Assembly (NCBI GenBank): GCA_946887345.1
Contig: CAMPKR010000101.1
Span: 1 to 8,166, forward strand
DNA length: 8,166 nt
Source of the DNA: an uncultured Bacteroidota bacterium
GTDB taxonomy: Bacteria > Bacteroidota > Bacteroidia > Chitinophagales > Chitinophagaceae
Direction of reading: 5' to 3'
Shown here: in pieces, positions 6,408-8,166 of the stretch
Position numbering within the stretch: the stretch's first letter is position 1
How the letters are laid out: each line of letters opens with the position of its first letter
Translations under genes and position numbers: made by a program
Notes under the pieces: generated by a model
Seen by the model: the letters and a program-made list of their open reading frames with translations, nothing else
Database searches by the model: none
Told to the model about the DNA's origin: nothing

Positions 6408-8166
6408 ATGAAACAATTCTTTAAAATGTTCTTCGCCTCGCTGCTGGCGATCATCGTTACAGGGGTCATTACTTTCGGTTTGCTCATCGGTATGGCTGTA
6501 AGCATGGTATCCGAAGCTGCGGAAGGTGGCGGAAGCGGTGTTGCGAAACCCGTAGCCAAAAACTCGGTACTGGTTATCGACCTGGATAAACGCATGCATG
6601 AACTGGGTGAGAAAAACTCCCTGGCTGCCTTCAGCGGCGAGAATGCATACTCTGCCGGTCTTTACGATGCCGTTAAGGCTATCAATCATGCCAAGACCGA
6701 TGATAAGATCAAGGGCATACTTATAAAGCTGAGTCCCTCTCGCAATGGCTGGGCTACTATGCAGCAACTGCGTATGGCTATTGCCGACTTCAAGCGCAGC
6801 AAGAAGTTTGTTTATGCCTACGGTGAGAACATTTCACAGGGCGCTTACTTTGTAGGTTCTGTTGCAGATAGCGTCTATCTCAATCCAGTTGGTGACATAG
6901 AACTTAAGGGTATGGCCACCGTTTTGGCATTTTTTAAGGGTACATTAGATAAACTGGAAATACAGCCCGAGATATTTTATGCGGGTAAGTTCAAGAGCGC
7001 TACCGAGCCTTTCCGTACCGATAAAATGAGCGAGCCTAACCGCCTGCAAATTGCCGAATTCCAGAAAGGCTTTTGGTCCCAGTTCTTAACTGCAGCTTCA
7101 GAGCATACAATGCTCGATACCGCAACGCTTAACAACCTCGCCAATACCGGCGCGATACAATTCCCTGCCGACGCCGTAAACAACAGGCTGGTAGATGGTC
7201 TTCTTTATTGGGACCAGGTGGAGAGCCGCATCATGAGCAAGACAGAAGCTAAGACAGCAAAAGATATTAAATATGCCGACCTGGACAACTATGTTCAGGC
7301 TACTAAGGGCAAGCGCAAAGCAAATGAAAAGAAGATAGCTGTGATCTTTGCCGAAGGCAGCATAGTAGATGGCGAACAAAATGATGATTACACCATCGCC
7401 TCCGAAACGATGGTGCAGAGCATTCGCAAAGCTGCCAACGACGACAAGATAAAAGCGGTGGTATTGCGTGTTAACTCACCGGGCGGCAGCGCTCTTGCTT
7501 CTGAAGTAATACTTCGCGAACTCCAGTTGTTGAAAAAGAAAAAGCCGTTGATCGTTTCTATGGGCGACCTTGCCGCTTCGGGTGGCTACTACATCGCCTG
7601 CCAGGCCGATAGCATCTTCGCGCTGCCAAATACTATTACAGGTAGCATAGGCGTATTCGGTATGCTCTTCAATGTAAGCAACCTGATGAAAAACAAACTG
7701 GGTGTTACTTTCGATGACGTGAAAACCGGCCCTTATGCCGACTTCCCGAGCGGGGTTCGTCCGCTCACCGAAGATGAAGCCAAAAAAATGCAGGCCTGGG
7801 TTGACAATATCTACCAGGTATTTATGGGCCGCGTAGCTGCGGGCCGCAGGATGAATGTAGCAGACGTAGACAGCATTGCACAGGGTCGCGTATGGACCGG
7901 TACTGATGCCCTGAGACTCGGTCTTATCGACGGCATCGGAGACCTGGACCGCGCTATACAGGCGGCTACTGCCAAAGCCGACCTGAAAGATTACCAAATA
8001 GTTACCTTCCCTGAGCCTGTTGATAAACTGGAAAGCCTGCTCCGCAGCCTGAAGGGCAACAGCGCCGGTGCTGCTGCAGTAAACGCAACACTCAAAAAAG
8101 AACTGGGAGAAGACTATGAATATTACCAGCAGGTAAAAGATCTTCGCAACATGAACGGTAAGGCTA
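6408..8166 (+). CDS. sppA: Signal peptide peptidase SppA, 67K type, 3' end cut by the window
   Basis: The frame is open from the ATG at 6408 for 586 codons to the window edge, which is near the full length of 67K SppA, so only a few C-terminal residues are probably missing. SppA is a membrane-anchored S49 serine protease that degrades signal peptides released after secretion. An N-terminal membrane segment (about residues 7-33) is followed by two related S49 domains. The N-terminal domain contains ENISQGAYF and YAGKFKSATEPF, where K196 corresponds to the catalytic lysine (E. coli K209). The C-terminal domain contains RVNSPGGSALASE and SMGDLAASGGYYIA, where S391 is the nucleophile (E. coli S409), then TGSIGVFG. 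The Ser/Lys dyad split over two domains is the normal arrangement and is intact. The leader holds CGGAAATACAG before the ATG, at most a weak Shine-Dalgarno. The gene is divergent from folK and follows a good -7 element. Confidence 0.97.
   Translation, partial: MKQFFKMFFASLLAIIVTGVITFGLLIGMAVSMVSEAAEGGGSGVAKPVAKNSVLVIDLDKRMHELGEKNSLAAFSGENAYSAGLYDAVKAINHAKTDDKIKGILIKLSPSRNGWATMQQLRMAIADFKRSKKFVYAYGENISQGAYFVGSVADSVYLNPVGDIELKGMATVLAFFKGTLDKLEIQPEIFYAGKFKSATEPFRTDKMSEPNRLQIAEFQKGFWSQFLTAASEHTMLDTATLNNLANTGAIQFPADAVNNRLVDGLLYWDQVESRIMSKTEAKTAKDIKYADLDNYVQATKGKRKANEKKIAVIFAEGSIVDGEQNDDYTIASETMVQSIRKAANDDKIKAVVLRVNSPGGSALASEVILRELQLLKKKKPLIVSMGDLAASGGYYIACQADSIFALPNTITGSIGVFGMLFNVSNLMKNKLGVTFDDVKTGPYADFPSGVRPLTEDEAKKMQAWVDNIYQVFMGRVAAGRRMNVADVDSIAQGRVWTGTDALRLGLIDGIGDLDRAIQAATAKADLKDYQIVTFPEPVDKLESLLRSLKGNSAGAAAVNATLKKELGEDYEYYQQVKDLRNMNGKA

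Noticed and set aside
7476..7997. Minus-strand frames of 93-173 codons opposite sppA (also 6387-6767 and 7098-7379).
   Set aside because: They are shadows of sppA, whose plus-strand frame holds intact catalytic Lys and Ser motifs over its full length.

Overview
The window looks like ordinary chromosomal DNA from a member of the Bacteroidota, probably close to the Chitinophagaceae. Four signs point there: a secreted protein ending in a type IX secretion (T9SS) sorting domain, a stand-alone carboxypeptidase-regulatory-like domain protein, a RecQ with the long C-terminal extension usual in that phylum, and promoter-like TAnnTTTG motifs with little Shine-Dalgarno signal. The family placement is inference.

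Layout, left to right. (1) The 3' part of ricT (PSP1 family) runs rightward to 1336; its 5' end lies outside the window and it ends in a Gln/Gly-rich tail. (2) Two hairpins at 1347-1380 and 1462-1500 separate it from the convergent recQ (1514-3739, minus). (3) The AT-rich gap 3740-4005 holds a possible recQ promoter, three 10-bp repeats and a strong minus-strand terminator for the next gene. (4) A T9SS-sorted secreted protein of unknown function occupies 4006-4701 (minus). (5) A divergent intergenic region containing one perfect DnaA-box 9-mer leads into a secreted carboxypeptidase-regulatory-like protein, 4871-5770 (plus). (6) That gene and folK (5767-6246, minus) converge with overlapping stop codons and no terminator between them. 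(7) Between folK and the divergent sppA lie a 20-bp tandem repeat and a good sppA -7 element. (8) sppA runs from 6408 off the right edge and is probably almost complete.

The genes do not form a single pathway. They are housekeeping functions (RNA processing/regulation by RicT, DNA repair by RecQ, folate synthesis by FolK, membrane peptide clearance by SppA) with two envelope or secreted proteins of unknown role between them. Only the two outermost genes are cut by the window. I see no tRNA, rRNA, CRISPR array, insertion sequence or phage gene, and no convincing new biological system. The most useful leads are the low-complexity RicT tail, the orphan carboxypeptidase-regulatory-like protein with an unassigned second domain, the tandem repeat at the folK start and the isolated DnaA box.
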